Shown here: positions 22,578-34,045 of the stretch, in pieces | Layout of the letters: every line of letters begins with the position of its first letter | Position numbering within the stretch: the stretch's first letter is position 1 | NCBI GenBank assembly: GCA_963662155.1 | Contig: OY759266.1 | Span: 4,772,526 to 4,836,525 of the forward strand | DNA length: 64,000 nucleotides | Source of the DNA: Lamellibrachia columna | Taxonomy: Eukaryota > Annelida > Polychaeta > Sabellida > Siboglinidae | Direction: 5' to 3' | Notes under the pieces: generated by a model | What the model was told of the DNA's origin: nothing | Seen by the model: only the letters and a program-made list of their open reading frames with translations | Databases searched by the model: none | Made by a program: the position numbers and the translations under genes

Positions 22578-23065
22578 TTAATGATAAATAACTAATGTAT
22601 ATTTATGACCCTACTTAATGTGTTAAAATTATACAAATATCTTCATAATGATGGAAGTTATGGCCTTTTTATAAAAATGTGTTGACCTGTTGCGTTTGCT
22701 CATTAATTAGCCAATACTGACTTATTAATATCTTCATGATCATGAAAGTTATGGCCTTTTAGCAAAAGGGGTTGCCTGTTGAGTTCGCGCATTGATTAGC
22801 CAATGTTGACTTATTAACTGCATAATTTGAGTTATGAAATGAGTGTGATGTATATTTATGACCCTGGTTAAAGAGTCTGTAAACCCTGAACAAATTATAC
22901 AAATATCTACATAATCATGGAAGTTATGGCCTTTTATCAAAATGTGTCGGTCAGTTGCCTTCACGCACTAGTTAGCCAATATTTACATATTAATTGCATT
23001 AACTGAGTTACTATTAATGATACATGACTGGACTATGTATATTTATGACCCTACTTAATGTGCTT

Positions 23066-23568
23066 GCAACTACTGAAAACATTATTTAAATATATGTACA
23101 CTTAAAAAAGTTATGCCATTTTGATCATACATTTATTGAAAGAAAACACAACAATCAGAGTCTTTTGTCCGTATACGAGATACAAAAATTTTTCAAATGT
23201 TTACCGTATTAAACTCGCAATATCTTTGGATCTTATAAAGATAACTTAATAAAATAAAACGTTTTGGTTCCTTTACATGTCACCTTTCATTTAAACCAAT
23301 TGCCAATGTTCTATCATGATATCTAATTTTTTCTTGAAGTGCCTAGTCCCGGGGCACGCCTACTAAATTTCAACCCCATACATGCAAAACTGACGGAGAT
23401 AGGCATGAACTGATAGAGTCACAAACTACTTTATATTAAAAGAAATCAATCAACCAATGGCAACCGCTCAATTCAAAGTACCCCTTGCAGTAACACCCTC
23501 CCCTATCCCCCCTTGCCATGGCCATGGGACGGTGGAACCGCCAAGCCCTACCGACCATGGCACCCACG
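23066..23568. other. No gene seen: spacer left of the foldback
   Basis: Unremarkable sequence with a short GC-rich patch at about 23500-23568. No coding or repeat signature is visible. Confidence 0.4.
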
Positions 23569-24332
23569 GGCAACTGAATCAACTTGGGCCTTTGTAACTA
23601 ATATATACTAAAGGGTATGCAACATGGAATGACACCACTCACCTTTCAACATCCGTATCTGAGCTTTGCAATGCATAATCCGATTACTACGATCATACAC
23701 ACATGTCCAAATGAATAAACTTTCACTATACCTACTTTTGATTACACATGTCTGTATGTCTTAACGAAAAGATATATTTTAACGACTGCGTGCAGAAAAG
23801 TACATACGACGAAATGTCATCACGTCACAACGCAGATGAAAGTGAGGTGCAACACACTTTGTTACGGAAATAGTCGACCCAACAAAGAGACAGCAGCGTC
23901 TCTGTATGACAGCTTCTACGTGCGGTTATATTTTTTATCTATCAATGAAGACGTCGGCAGACATAACCTTTTGGTAAGTCATATATAACCGCACGTAGAA
24001 GCTGTCAGACAGAGATGCTGTTAGCTTTTTGTTGCGTCGACTATTTCCGTAACAAAGTGTGTCTGCGTTGTCACGTGATGACATTTTGTTGTATGTACAT
24101 TTCTGCGCGCAGTCGTTAAAATATATATTTTCGTTAAGAAATGCAGACATAATGTGTAATCAAAAGTAGGTATAGTGAAAGTTTATTCATTTGGACATGT
24201 GTGTATGATCGTAGTAATCGGATTATGCATTGCAAAGCTCAGATACGGATGTTGAAAGGCGAGTGGTGTCATTCCATGTTGCATACCCTTTAGTACATAT
24301 TAGTTACAAAGGCCCAAGTTGATTCAGTTGCC
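23569..24332. mobile_element. Large foldback (inverted repeat) element
   Basis: The outer ends ggcaactgaatcaacttggg (23569) and cccaagttgattcagttgcc (ends 24332) are exact reverse complements. The arms continue inward for about 350 bp each, including aaagggtatgcaacatggaa, gatcatacacacatgtccaa and agcttctacgtgcggttata with their complements, allowing small indels. A loop of roughly 50 bp lies around 23933-23980. No protein is encoded. Arm symmetry fits a foldback-type MITE; no target duplication was identified. Confidence 0.88.
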
Positions 24333-25340
24333 AGTGATGGCGCCGGCCTGGCTAGGTAGTAGGTTTTGCTCACTAATTCATTCAATTATTAATAAAAAAA
24401 AGTGAGGTTGCCCCGAATCGACAGTAGGTGGGACGTCAAGTTTACCTGTTTTCTCTTGGCATTGCTAAGTTAATGCATAGACATATATATTTATGAAGAT
24501 GAATTTCTTTCAAAGAAACAAAAACGTTCGCCTAACACACTTTTCCATCATATCGAAAATGAGTTCCGCATTTACGACATTCCGTTTTTTGTTCGATGAA
24601 ACATTTATTCAAGAAGTAGCACTTTGTCCATGTTCACAGTAATCTTAGGTTCATATCCAACGTAGTAGATGTTAAGTGGTTGAAAATAACTATCCAAAGA
24701 ATTGTTTATTTTGCAGGATTTACGACACTAAGCTGAAATTATCTACACCCCGTGAGGTGGCGCCACCATCCCTAACAGGACGTATTTTCACATCGCAGAG
24801 GGCACCAAAGTAGCGAATGCCTAGAAAAAAGACATACTGTACGTGGCACTGCAGCACGTACACTACATCGTGTGCGTGCGTGCGTGCCTGTACGTGCGTG
24901 CCTGTAAACATGTGCGTGCCTGTACACGTGTGCTTGCGTACGTGTGCGCGCATACACATACACATTCAAACATACGTACGTAAACCTAGCTACTATATAT
25001 ACAGGCCCATATCATGGTTTTGTAAAGTGGGCTCCGTCATACACAATCACCCGGGGATTTCTGGGATGATTTTTTTTAAATACTCCCCGAACACCTCCCC
25101 CCGGATGTTTATGCTATACATATAATACATATACATAGCGCAATTGCAATAATATTGATAATTAATATCAGCTGCCCGCCTCTGAAGCCTCACGTCCAAT
25201 GGCAATTTATATGTCCCATGAATGGAAGAAAACTAAACCAAATCTTAGCTAAAATGTATTTATGTACTGATGTAGACATACATATATATGTGATGTATAT
25301 TGGAACACTACAATCGTGAGAGTATTCTTCATAGAACGCT
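24333..25340. other. No gene seen; GT-rich microsatellite-like tract
   Basis: Spacer with a cgtgcgtgc/tgtacgtg-type tract at about 24860-24975 and several cgta words after it. No exon or transposon domain is visible. Confidence 0.45.
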
Positions 25341-25915
25341 TGTGTGGCTGGGAGCTGCCGTGCGTGATCATACTGGTGTGGTTGGGAGCTGCTATGCGTG
25401 ATAATACTGGTGTGACTGGGAGCTGCCAAGCGTGATCATACTGGTGTGACTGGGAGCTGCCAAGTGTGATCATACTGGTGTGGCTGGGAGCTGCCATGCG
25501 TGATCATACTGGTGTGGCTGGGAGCTGCCATGCGTGATCATACTGGTGTGACTGGGAGCTGCCAAGTGTGATCATACTGGTGCGGCTGGGAGCTGCTATG
25601 CGTGATCATACTGGTGTGGCTGGGAGCTGCCAAGCGTGATCATATTGGTGTGACTGGGAGCTGCCAAGTGTGATCATACTGGTGTGACTGGGAGCTGCCA
25701 AGTGTGATCATACTGGTGTGGCTGGGAGCTGCTATGCGTGATTATACGGGTGTGGCTGGGAGCTGCCATGCGTGATCATATTGGTGTGACTGGGAGCTGC
25801 CAAGTGTGATCATACTGGTGTGGCTGGGAGCTGCTATGTGTGATCATACTGGTGTGGCTGGGAGCTGCCATGCGTGATCATACTGGTGTGGCTGGGAGCT
25901 GCCATGCGTGATCAT
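25341..25915. repeat. 34-bp minisatellite, about 17 copies
   Basis: Units tgtggctgggagctgccatg plus cgtgatcatactgg, with alternation at a few positions (gtggctg/gtgactg, catgcg/caagtg/tatgcg). Each unit has a TGATCA palindrome. Confidence 0.95.
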
Positions 25916-26302
25916 CTTACCTACTACTAGTGTAAGACACTGGGGCTATAAAACATGGTGGACAGCAGGGCCACCGACTTTGTAAAGTTGGTTGCCCTAG
26001 GCATACGTTGGTGGCCCTAGCTTATCCATAAACTTACCATGGTGTGGGTATGGAGACTGTCTATGTGTGCATGTGGCAAGACAGCGACAGTATCCATACA
26101 CATTACCAACCTATTCCACATTTTCATCTAACATCCTATACATAAAATAAATAAAACTATCAGATAAAAACCCTTTCAGCAACATTAAAGATACTAGTCT
26201 TTTAGTTGTATATACCACCCACAGCGCATGCGCACAGTCCATCACAAACTCCTGCGTTAGCCCAAGTTTGGGCTGTTTGAAGTATAACCACTTGAGACTT
26301 GA

Positions 26303-26680
26303 GCCATACGTTGGTGGCCCTAGCCATACGTTGGTGGCCCTAGCCATACGTTGGTAGCCCTAGCCATACGTTGGTGGCCCTAGCCATACGTTGATGGCCC
26401 TAGCCATACGGTAGTGGCCCTAGCCATACGTTGGTGGCCCTAGCCATACGGTGGTGGCCCTAGCCATACGGTGGTGGCCCTAGCCATACGTTGGTGGCCC
26501 TAGCCATACGGTTGTGGCCCTAGCCATACGTTGGTGGCCCTAGCCATACGTTGGTGGCCCTAGCCATACGGTGGTGGCCCTAGCCATACGTTGGTGGCCC
26601 TAGCCATACGTTGGTGGCCCTAGCCATACGTTGGTGGCCCTAGCCATACGGTGGTGGCCCTAGCCATACGTTGGTGGTCC
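26303..26680. repeat. 20-bp minisatellite, about 19 copies
   Basis: Units ccatacgttggtggccctag with ttggtgg/gtggtgg variants. A solitary related unit lies at about 25998-26020, separated by roughly 280 bp of unrelated sequence. Confidence 0.95.
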
Positions 26681-26682
26681 AC

Positions 26683-26968
26683 ATATTTACTGTAATTAAC
26701 TGACACACTTGTATGATGCTTTGAATCAATCATTTATAAATGTTAAACTTTTTATTAGTTTCATCATTAGGAGCCTACTCTCGTTGGCTAAAGGCTACAT
26801 AACGGATTAAACTGAATATTGGCGACCACACATTTACTGTAATTGACTGACAAACTTAGATAATGCTTTGAATCAACCATGGTCAACTTTTTATATAATT
26901 TTCATTATTAGAGACCTACTCTCATTGGCTAAAGGCTACATAACAGATTAAGCTGAATAATGGCGACA
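26683..26968. repeat. Tandem duplication of about 145 bp
   Basis: Two diverged copies share atttactgtaattaactgac, atgctttgaatcaa, cctactctcgttggctaaag and gctacataacggattaa. The first copy directly follows the 20-bp array. Confidence 0.85.
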
Positions 26969-28528
26969 GCGCATGCATGCATACACCTGGCCCCGATGAC
27001 GTGGACAATAAGTAGATACCGAATGAACTGTATCATTTTATGATTTAACATACGCAAAATAATTAGGTGGGTTGCTGGCGACATACCCGAGTTAGCGGTT
27101 TTCTCATTCATAGGGCTGTTACTTTAGTGCATGTAGTATTAATTATCACATCAAACTTGGTATCATTGGAAATAGTTTTATATCACATGCCCGGCCCCCG
27201 GGGAGGTTCGGGGGCTCGAAGGAACCCCTTTTGGAGACATTTTCGTTTAAATGTAACATTTGTCAGAATTAAGTAATTCCCAGGCTGATTTTGTACGCCT
27301 GAACCCAGGACGGGCATGTATCAGCTTTCTGAATATGTCAATATCCATCCATATAATAATTATGTGCAATATTTGTGTCCTGTGGCCACACGTAGCTGGG
27401 CGTCACCAAGTGTGCAGGTTACGGAATTTTGGCTGGTCAGGCTGGTCAGATCTCGAAGAGAGAAATAAAAATATACGTTTAACTTTGGACAATTTGCTGT
27501 TCCGATCAAAGACATCTAAGTACCAGCTTCCTCTTTCGTATGGCACAACAGCAGGATTACATTGTATTCGTTAGTTGGTCGACCACGCAATTGCTTCAGG
27601 AGAATCTGAATGGTCGACTGGAGATTACTCCAGTAAATGCGAACATGCCGCAATGATTGACAGTGTGATCAATGGTTTGTACCCGCTGACAGACACGCAC
27701 GCTCAAATCACCATTACAAAGCACAAGTATAGGAATCAACACAGATGAATGGAGAAACTCATCCCCGGACCATAACTGTTTGGAACATATCGGAAGCGCA
27801 ATTGGTTGAGGTCAAGGACGCTTCCAAACTCAAGGAACTGTCAAGGTCGTGCCCAGTACTCACACAATAAGTAACCAAACATCGGCGTCATAGGCCACCC
27901 AATGCACCCATTATGCAAAGGTGCAATGGCCTCATCTATACGATTAAGGGAATATTGTATGCTTTTTAGGTTATATTGATCTGCTTCAAAGCAGCCACAC
28001 CACTCGTCCTCCCTGTCATATTCACAGTACCACCGTTTGCATGGTCGTGTATCTTTCGGAAGTTCAAGCCGAGTTACTCGACTTTTTGCTGGCTACATAT
28101 GTATCTTTGGAGTACCGGTAACACAACAGAAACTCCAATAATTCAACACGGATCTTCTACTTTTCGGTCATTTTTAAGGACAAAGCGCTTAGCAGACTTT
28201 GTTTGATATGACATATGTCTCTCCACTGCTGGTGGAATAAAAAACACCTTTCGCATTTTGAACATTATCGGACATTAACTTTGAGGCGTCTTGTTTTGTG
28301 CCGCCAAATGTGTCTCCACAACCACATCGCCGGAATTCTCAGCAGTGTCGAGGTGGGTTACGTCAGGGTTTCTCATCCGGGGTTCCTCGGCCCACTGGGG
28401 GTCGCAGAGAGCTGCAAGGGGGTCCGCGAGATGGCAGGGGCAAGTTATAGTTTTAAATTACCTGGTAAAATAAAACAAAATGTCTGACCTAACTATGAAA
28501 ACGACCACCTACAGCCGCGTAACTTCTT
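26969..28528. other. No gene seen; possible hAT terminal fragment
   Basis: No exon recognised. At 28363-28430 the string gggtttctcatccggggttc, followed by cctcgg...ggggtcgc and gggggtccgcgag, resembles the terminal region of some hAT/Charlie-like non-autonomous elements. No second terminus was found. Confidence 0.3.
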
Positions 28529-29790
28529 GTGTATCTACTATACATATATACACATCACGTTAACAAAACCATAAATTTACTGCCGTGTAACGATGGAAAA
28601 TATCGCGGAATACCACAGCGGAGCGTGCTGGGACCAATGCTATTTGTCATTTATATAAACGACATGCCCGAGATGGTGTCATCCATGATACATCTGTTTG
28701 CTGACGATACCAAGATATACAGACGGGTTGGCAAGCCAGAAGAACACGATGCACTTCAGGACGATCTGTTCACCTGGAGAAATGATCTGACACCTGGCAG
28801 CTCCATTTTAACCCAACAAAGTGCAAGGTAATGCATATCGGTAAGAATCAGGCCCACCTGGACTACTCACTGAAAACAAATGACACAGACATATCTCTTG
28901 AGATGAACGAGACCTTGGAGTCCATGTGGATCCTGGTTTGATCTTCAACAAACATGTTGAACAGGCAGTGAACAAAGCAAACAGACTACTTGGACTGATC
29001 AGACGTGCGTACACATGCATGGACGGCAACACTCTTGTGAAATTGTTCACCAGTCTGATCAGACCAATACTTGAATACGCAGACGTTGCTTGGTCACCAA
29101 TACTGAAACATGATCAAGACCTTCTAAAAAATTTACAATGCAGAGCAACAAAACTGGTAGCAAAGATAAAACACCTCAGCTACACTGACAGACTGAGAGC
29201 GCTAAAACTGCCAAGTCTATTTTATCGCCGGGCACGTGGTGATATGATTGAAACGTACAAATATGTGTATGGCCTCTACAACGTGGACCATATGTGCATG
29301 GCCTCTACAACGTGGACCATATGTGCATGGCCTCTACAACGTGGACCATATGTGCATGGCCTCTACAACGTGGACCATATGTGTATGGCCTCTACAACGT
29401 GGACCATATGTGTATGGCCTCTACAACGTGGACCATATGTGCATGGCCTCTACAACGTGGACCATATGTGCATGGCCTCTACAACGTGGACCATATGTGT
29501 ATGGCCTCTACAACGTGGACCATATGCCACTCGAACTTGAAACGCAAACAAATACAAGAGGCCACAACAAAAACTCAAGAAAGAGAGATGTACAAATAGA
29601 CAGCGTCGAAACTTCTTTAGACACAGAATTGTGAATAGATGGAACATTCTGTCGGTTACTGTAGTATCAGCTCTAAACTCCTTCAAAACCAGACTTGACA
29701 GGTACTGGTGCGCCTACCGGTATAAGCAAAACACAAACGTCCTTCCCATGCGCACAAACATACGTGAACATCGGCTAACAGGCTACTAGC
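28529..29790 (+). mobile_element. 5'-truncated CR1-like LINE with an internal 29-bp tandem expansion
   Basis: The RT remnant starts at the motif GIPQRSVLGPMLFVIYINDM with intact FADD (28591-28800). A frameshift near 28825 follows, then the thumb/C-terminal region NKHVEQAVNKANRLLGLIRR, FTSLIRPILEYADVAWSP and RRARGDMIETYKYVYGLYN (28926-29280). The frame then runs into nine 29-bp units. After the array comes the expected end LELETQTNTRGHN ... NRWNILSVTVVSALNSFKTR (29530-29720, another frame). It is not translatable as one protein. Confidence 0.85.
29261..29521. repeat. 29-bp minisatellite inside LINE coding sequence, nine copies
   Basis: Units atatgtgtatggcctctaca plus acgtggacc. 29 is not a multiple of three, so successive units rotate the reading frame and all three frames stay open (YNVDHMC, WTICAWPLQ, RGPYVHGL). 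Confidence 0.95.
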
Positions 29791-30189
29791 CTGGAAGAGC
29801 CGTACCGGATAAGTGTAAGCGTAAGTGTGATAATGCTAGCCAGACAAAACGTCGAAAACGTGGCCAATACAAGAATAAACCCCGAGTATTTTTTGTGAGC
29901 GTAAGGCAAAAGAACTAATAAATACTACGAAAATAAGGCAGGATGGGGGGTGGCAAATCAGAACGACTGGGGGGGGGGGGCAAATGTAAAATGGTAGTAA
30001 TTGTGGCAATGCCCCTAGTTTGTATGTTAGAAATGTCCTCATCTGAGGAACAAGTGCAGGAGGGCGCCGCCTCGCGGTGTCTTGACAGCAAATTATGTCG
30101 TTTCAAAATACAATGCAATATAAAATACTTATATTGCGCTAAAATTCTCGGGAGACCCAAGCTCGGCAGCGCATCAAAAACAAAAGTTC

Positions 30190-32735
30190 CTAATTGATAA
30201 GCAGTTCCAACTGTAAACAATTGAATTGGTACCCTGGGGAACTATTGAGGATAAGCAAGTTTAAACAGGTTGGTTTTTAGATTACGACGAAATCTTGTTA
30301 TATTTCCTACATACTTAACACTAACAGGGAGTGAGTTCCAATGAGTAGGTGCAGCAACTGAAAAAGCTCTAGTTCCGACATTTGTCTTAACACTGGGAAC
30401 AAAAAGTAGATTAGAATGAAAAGCTATCTAGGCTGTCTTGCAGGAGTGAGCAGTGAATATAAATACGCTGGTTGCTTGGATGAAAGTACTTGATAGTTAC
30501 TTGTCTAGATCTTGAACATAATGCGATATCGGACAGGGAGCCAATGCAATGATTTAAGAAGTGATACTGAGTGAGAGAAATGAGGAGACCGGGTAACTAC
30601 CCTTGCCAAACAATTTTGCACACGTTGACATTTCAAGATATCATTGAGAGCAATATTGTGATATAGGGAATTGCAATAGTCAAGTCTACTGCTAACAAGA
30701 GTAATTGCAATAGTTTTGGCGACAGCAAAAGACATATACCGGCGAATGCGACGAAGGTCACGAATGTGATAAAAGTAACACCGACAAGTTTGTGAGATAT
30801 GCTGTCTAAAAGAAAAATTATTATCAAAGGCGCCTCCTAAATTCCGTGCTGAGGCGGCCGGTGTGAAATTGTGGCTCAGCATAGGTGTCGGGGAAAACAA
30901 TCAAGTTTACCACGTTGCTTTTGTGTAACAACAATAATAAGAAACTCTGTTTTATGAACATTTAACTTTAATTTGTTGTCAGTCATCCAGTGGAAACTAT
31001 CATGGAGACAATTCCTGAGCTGGTTTAAGGAGCAATTTGTATCGGGGGTGGCCAAGGAAAGGTAAAATCTGTGTATCACCTGCATATAGGTGGTGATTCA
31101 AGTTGCGAGTTTGAATAATTGAGCTGAGTGGAGCAGCGTAAAGAGTAACAAGTAATGGTCCAAGAACAGAAACCCGAGGAACAAGTAATGGTCCAAGAAC
31201 AGAACCCCGAGGAACAAGTAATGGTCCAAGAACAGAACCCCGAGGAACAAGTAATGGTCCAAGAACAGAACCCCGAGGAACAAGTAATGGTCCAAGAACA
31301 GAACCCCGAGGAACAAGTAATGGTCCAAGAACAGAACCCCGAGGAACAAGTAATGGTCCAAGAACAGAACCCCGAGGAACAAGTAATGGTCCAAGAACAG
31401 AACCCCGAGGAACAAGTAATGGTCCAAGAACAGAACCCCGAGGAACAAGTAATGGTCCAAGAACAGAACCCCGAGGAACAAGTAATGGTCCAAGAACAGA
31501 ACCCCGAGGAACAAGTAATGGTCCAAGAACAGAACCCCGAGGAACAAGTAATGGTCCAAGAACAGAACCCCGAGGAACAAGTAATGGTCCAAGAACAGAA
31601 CCCCGAGGAACAAGTAATGGTCCAAGAACAGAACCCCGAGGAACAAGTAATGGTCCAAGAACAGAACCCCGAGGAACAAGTAATGGTCCAAGAACAGAAC
31701 CCCGAGGAACAAGTAATGGTCCAAGAACAGAACCCCGAGGAACAAGTAATGGTCCAAGAACAGAACCCCGAGGAACAAGTAATGGCCCAAGAACAGAACC
31801 CCGAGGAACAAGTAATGGTCCAAGAACAGAACCCCGAGGAACAAGTAATGGTCCAAGAACAGAACCCCGAGGAACACCACAGGAAGTGCATAGTGCCGCT
31901 GAAAAGCAATTAGCTACATTTAGTCTTTGGTGTCTGTCAGTTAAGTAAGACGAAAACCAGCTCAGTGCTGTGCCAGATATGCCATACCAAGTTGACAAGC
32001 GTTAAATGAGTAAGCTGTGATCAATAGTATCAAAAGCAGCAGATGAATCAAGCAAGGTAAGCGCTGTTACTTTACCTTTGTCCATATTTAGATTGACATA
32101 ATTGTGTACTTTTAAAAGAGCAGTCTCTGTAGAATGAAACTGTTTGTAAGCTGATTGTAATACATTAGACATGCAATTTGACTTAATATGAGACATTAGA
32201 CGGCTTGCTAAAACTTTTTGTAGCACCTTGGAAATAAAGCTTAGATTAGAAATAGGTCTATAACTGTTTAGGTTTTCTTTAGGTAACGTTGACTTCTTAA
32301 GATATGGGTTGACTTGCGCTTGTTTGAAATCGTCAGGAAACAAGCCACGACACAGTGATGCATTTACAATATATTTGTTATTGGGTAAAGTAATGTATGA
32401 AGACATGCTTTCAGCAATGTAGTCGGTAATAGTCGGTAAAGATCACATGACTTATTTGGGGAGGACATGATTATTTTCCTTACTTCATCAATTATGGAAG
32501 GTATAAAAGAAGCAAGTAGAGAACTTACCTTTACCACTCCACCAGCAGACCGGATCGGAATGATTTTGTTCTTGAAACGACAGTAGACCGAGTCACATAA
32601 ATGCTTGATGAATGCATTATTAGGTAGAAACGGAGCACGCACCCTCTGAAGAATTTCATTTATGCAATTCCATAGGTGTGCCGAGTGTTTATGATTTATC
32701 CAGATAGACGACTGCAGTGAACGTGACGACATGGT
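30190..32735 (-). mobile_element. L2-clade LINE remnant with an in-frame expanded RT motif
   Basis: From 5' to 3' on the minus strand: linker before RT (32732-32364), RT fingers NLNSYRPISNLSFISKVLQK, QSAYKQFHSTETALLKVHNY and LDSSAAFDTIDHSLL (32406-32002), then TALSWFSSYLTDRHQRLNV and CGVPRGSVLGPLLV. The latter is expanded into a long tandem run before LYAAPLSSII and YAGDTQ, where the canonical YADD has lost its first Asp. The C-terminal region is at 30900-30505 (NNFSFRQHISQTCRCYFYHI, SRLDYCNSLY, LKSLHWLPVRYR), with degraded 3' sequence beyond. Frame breaks and the YAGD change make it inactive. The 5' end is truncated near 32735. Confidence 0.87.
31152..31877. repeat. 33-bp minisatellite, 22 copies, encoding an 11-residue RT motif
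   Basis: 726 bp, exactly 22 x 33. Units are gtaatggtccaagaacagaa plus ccccgaggaacaa, almost invariant. The minus-strand translation is LVPRGSVLGPL repeated in the element's own frame. All six frames are nearly stop-free, which makes the other long open frames here artefacts. Confidence 0.98.
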
Positions 32736-33104
32736 GATGGTTCAATTTACATTTATTAATATTATTTTTTCCTGTCACGTTTGTTATTATTAAATTTGCT
32801 CAGTGCCTAGTTCGTGTTTCGGAGGAATTCCTGAGCAAGCCACACAATCGAGTTCTGCCACTCGAAACACCCGTCGTCAACGCCAATCGAAGCGTTCGTT
32901 CTTCAACTGTCAAGCGTCATCGGAAACACCCATCGGGAACGACGGTAACGCTTTCTGACGTGTTCCTGCTTACCCAGGAGCCCGTCGTTGCAGAGTCGTT
33001 TTGCGAAAACATAATACACCGTCGACAGTTGTTGACTAGAAGTCCACTAACGGGCGCACAACGCTTGGGTTCAAATGCGAGTCAGCGCATTTAAATTCAA
33101 ATGT
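32736..33104. other. No gene seen: spacer
   Basis: Short spacer between the L2 remnant and the first octamer-rich block. Nothing recognisable. Confidence 0.4.
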
Positions 33105-33480
33105 TTGAAATTACTCAAATGCAAATGCACCGATACATTATTGTATTTAAATGCAAGGGTTTGGAATGATGCAAATGCAAGTGTTTAAAGTGATTCGAAT
33201 GTAAATGCAAGTGTTTTTATATTATGCAAATGCAAGTGTTTTAAATTATGCAAATGCAAGTGTTTTAACTGATGCAAATGCAACTGTTATTATAATATGC
33301 AAATGCAAGTGTTTTAAAGGATGCAAATGCAAGTGTTTGGAATGACGCAAATGCTGGTGTTTGGAATGATGCAAATGCAAGTGTTTGGAATGATTCAAAT
33401 GCACGTGTTTGAAATGACTCAAATGCAAGTGTTTTGAAAATGCAAATGTTTGAAATAATTATAATGCAAATGCTCCCTTA
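33105..33480. repeat. Degenerate array rich in ATGCAAAT octamers (left block)
   Basis: Loose units of about 20-28 bp built on atgcaaatgcaagtgttt. By eye the exact octamer ATGCAAAT, the POU/Oct consensus, appears about 11 times, all in the same orientation. Confidence 0.88.
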
Positions 33481-33661
33481 CATGATTGCATGCAAATTCA
33501 TTTGTATAGTTTTCATTGTTTTTTTTGTAAGTGAAAGGGGCAACAAAGTAGCCTACAAGTCGGTTTACATCAAATTTATTGAACATCGATCATTGTTGGC
33601 CATCTAGGCAACTACTACTACGTTATGGGACGGCACTGCTCGTCAGTGTCTGGTCACAGCA

Positions 33662-33905
33662 TCACACGATGTGTCCATTGCATTTGGCGTACACTAGGAC
33701 TTCGAAGTGGACATCTGTCATCCTGGCACGGTCAGGGCGAAAGATCTTGCCGGCGGTGCTGACCGTTCTCTCCACCGGGGCGGAGGAGGCCGTCACACTA
33801 AGGTACCGCTGGGTCAGCCGAGCGAGACCGGGCATCCTGTGAGCACTGTCCTTCCAGTAGGTCAATGGAAAGGCATTGCTGACGATACACATCTCGCTGA
33901 ATAGG
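33662..33905 (-). pseudogene. hAT transposase C-terminal dimerisation domain fragment
   Basis: The minus-strand frame reads FPLTYWKDSAHRMPGLARLT, QRYLSVTASSAPVERTVSTA and GKIFRPDRARMTDVHFEVLV. This fits the hAT C-terminal (dimerisation) signature YWK...P.LA.LA..YLSV.ASSAPVER.FS.AG. A possible splice acceptor (CTATTCAG) lies just upstream. The DDE-type catalytic middle of a transposase was not found nearby. Confidence 0.85.
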
Positions 33906-34045
33906 AACAGGAAATGATTAGTTCACTCAACAGTCAACTACTTTCACTGCACTTGTTATTTGATAAAATAGCTTCCTCACTCACACATACCATATTTCGT
34001 AGGCATGTGCCATTAATTGCCCAATCTGTGTAAATAAACCCACAT

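Larger units (their letters stand above)
20263..23065. repeat. Interspersed AT-rich repeat family, about 260-bp period, host of nested insertions
   Basis: Segments sharing acaaatatcttcataatcat, ggaagttatggcctttt, gttagccaatgttgacttat and tatatttatgaccctactta recur at 20263-20330, 21934-21981, 22582-22730, 22727-22890 and 22889-23065. The first copy is split by a CR1 (20331-21933) and a piggyBac-like MITE (21982-22577). The remaining copies provide unoccupied reference sites. Confidence 0.75.

Noticed and set aside
31155..31913. A 252-codon plus-strand frame (VMVQEQNPEEQ repeats) and two further minus-strand frames over the same DNA
   Set aside because: The 33-bp stop-free unit keeps every frame open. 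Only the L2 RT frame has a homologous context on both sides.
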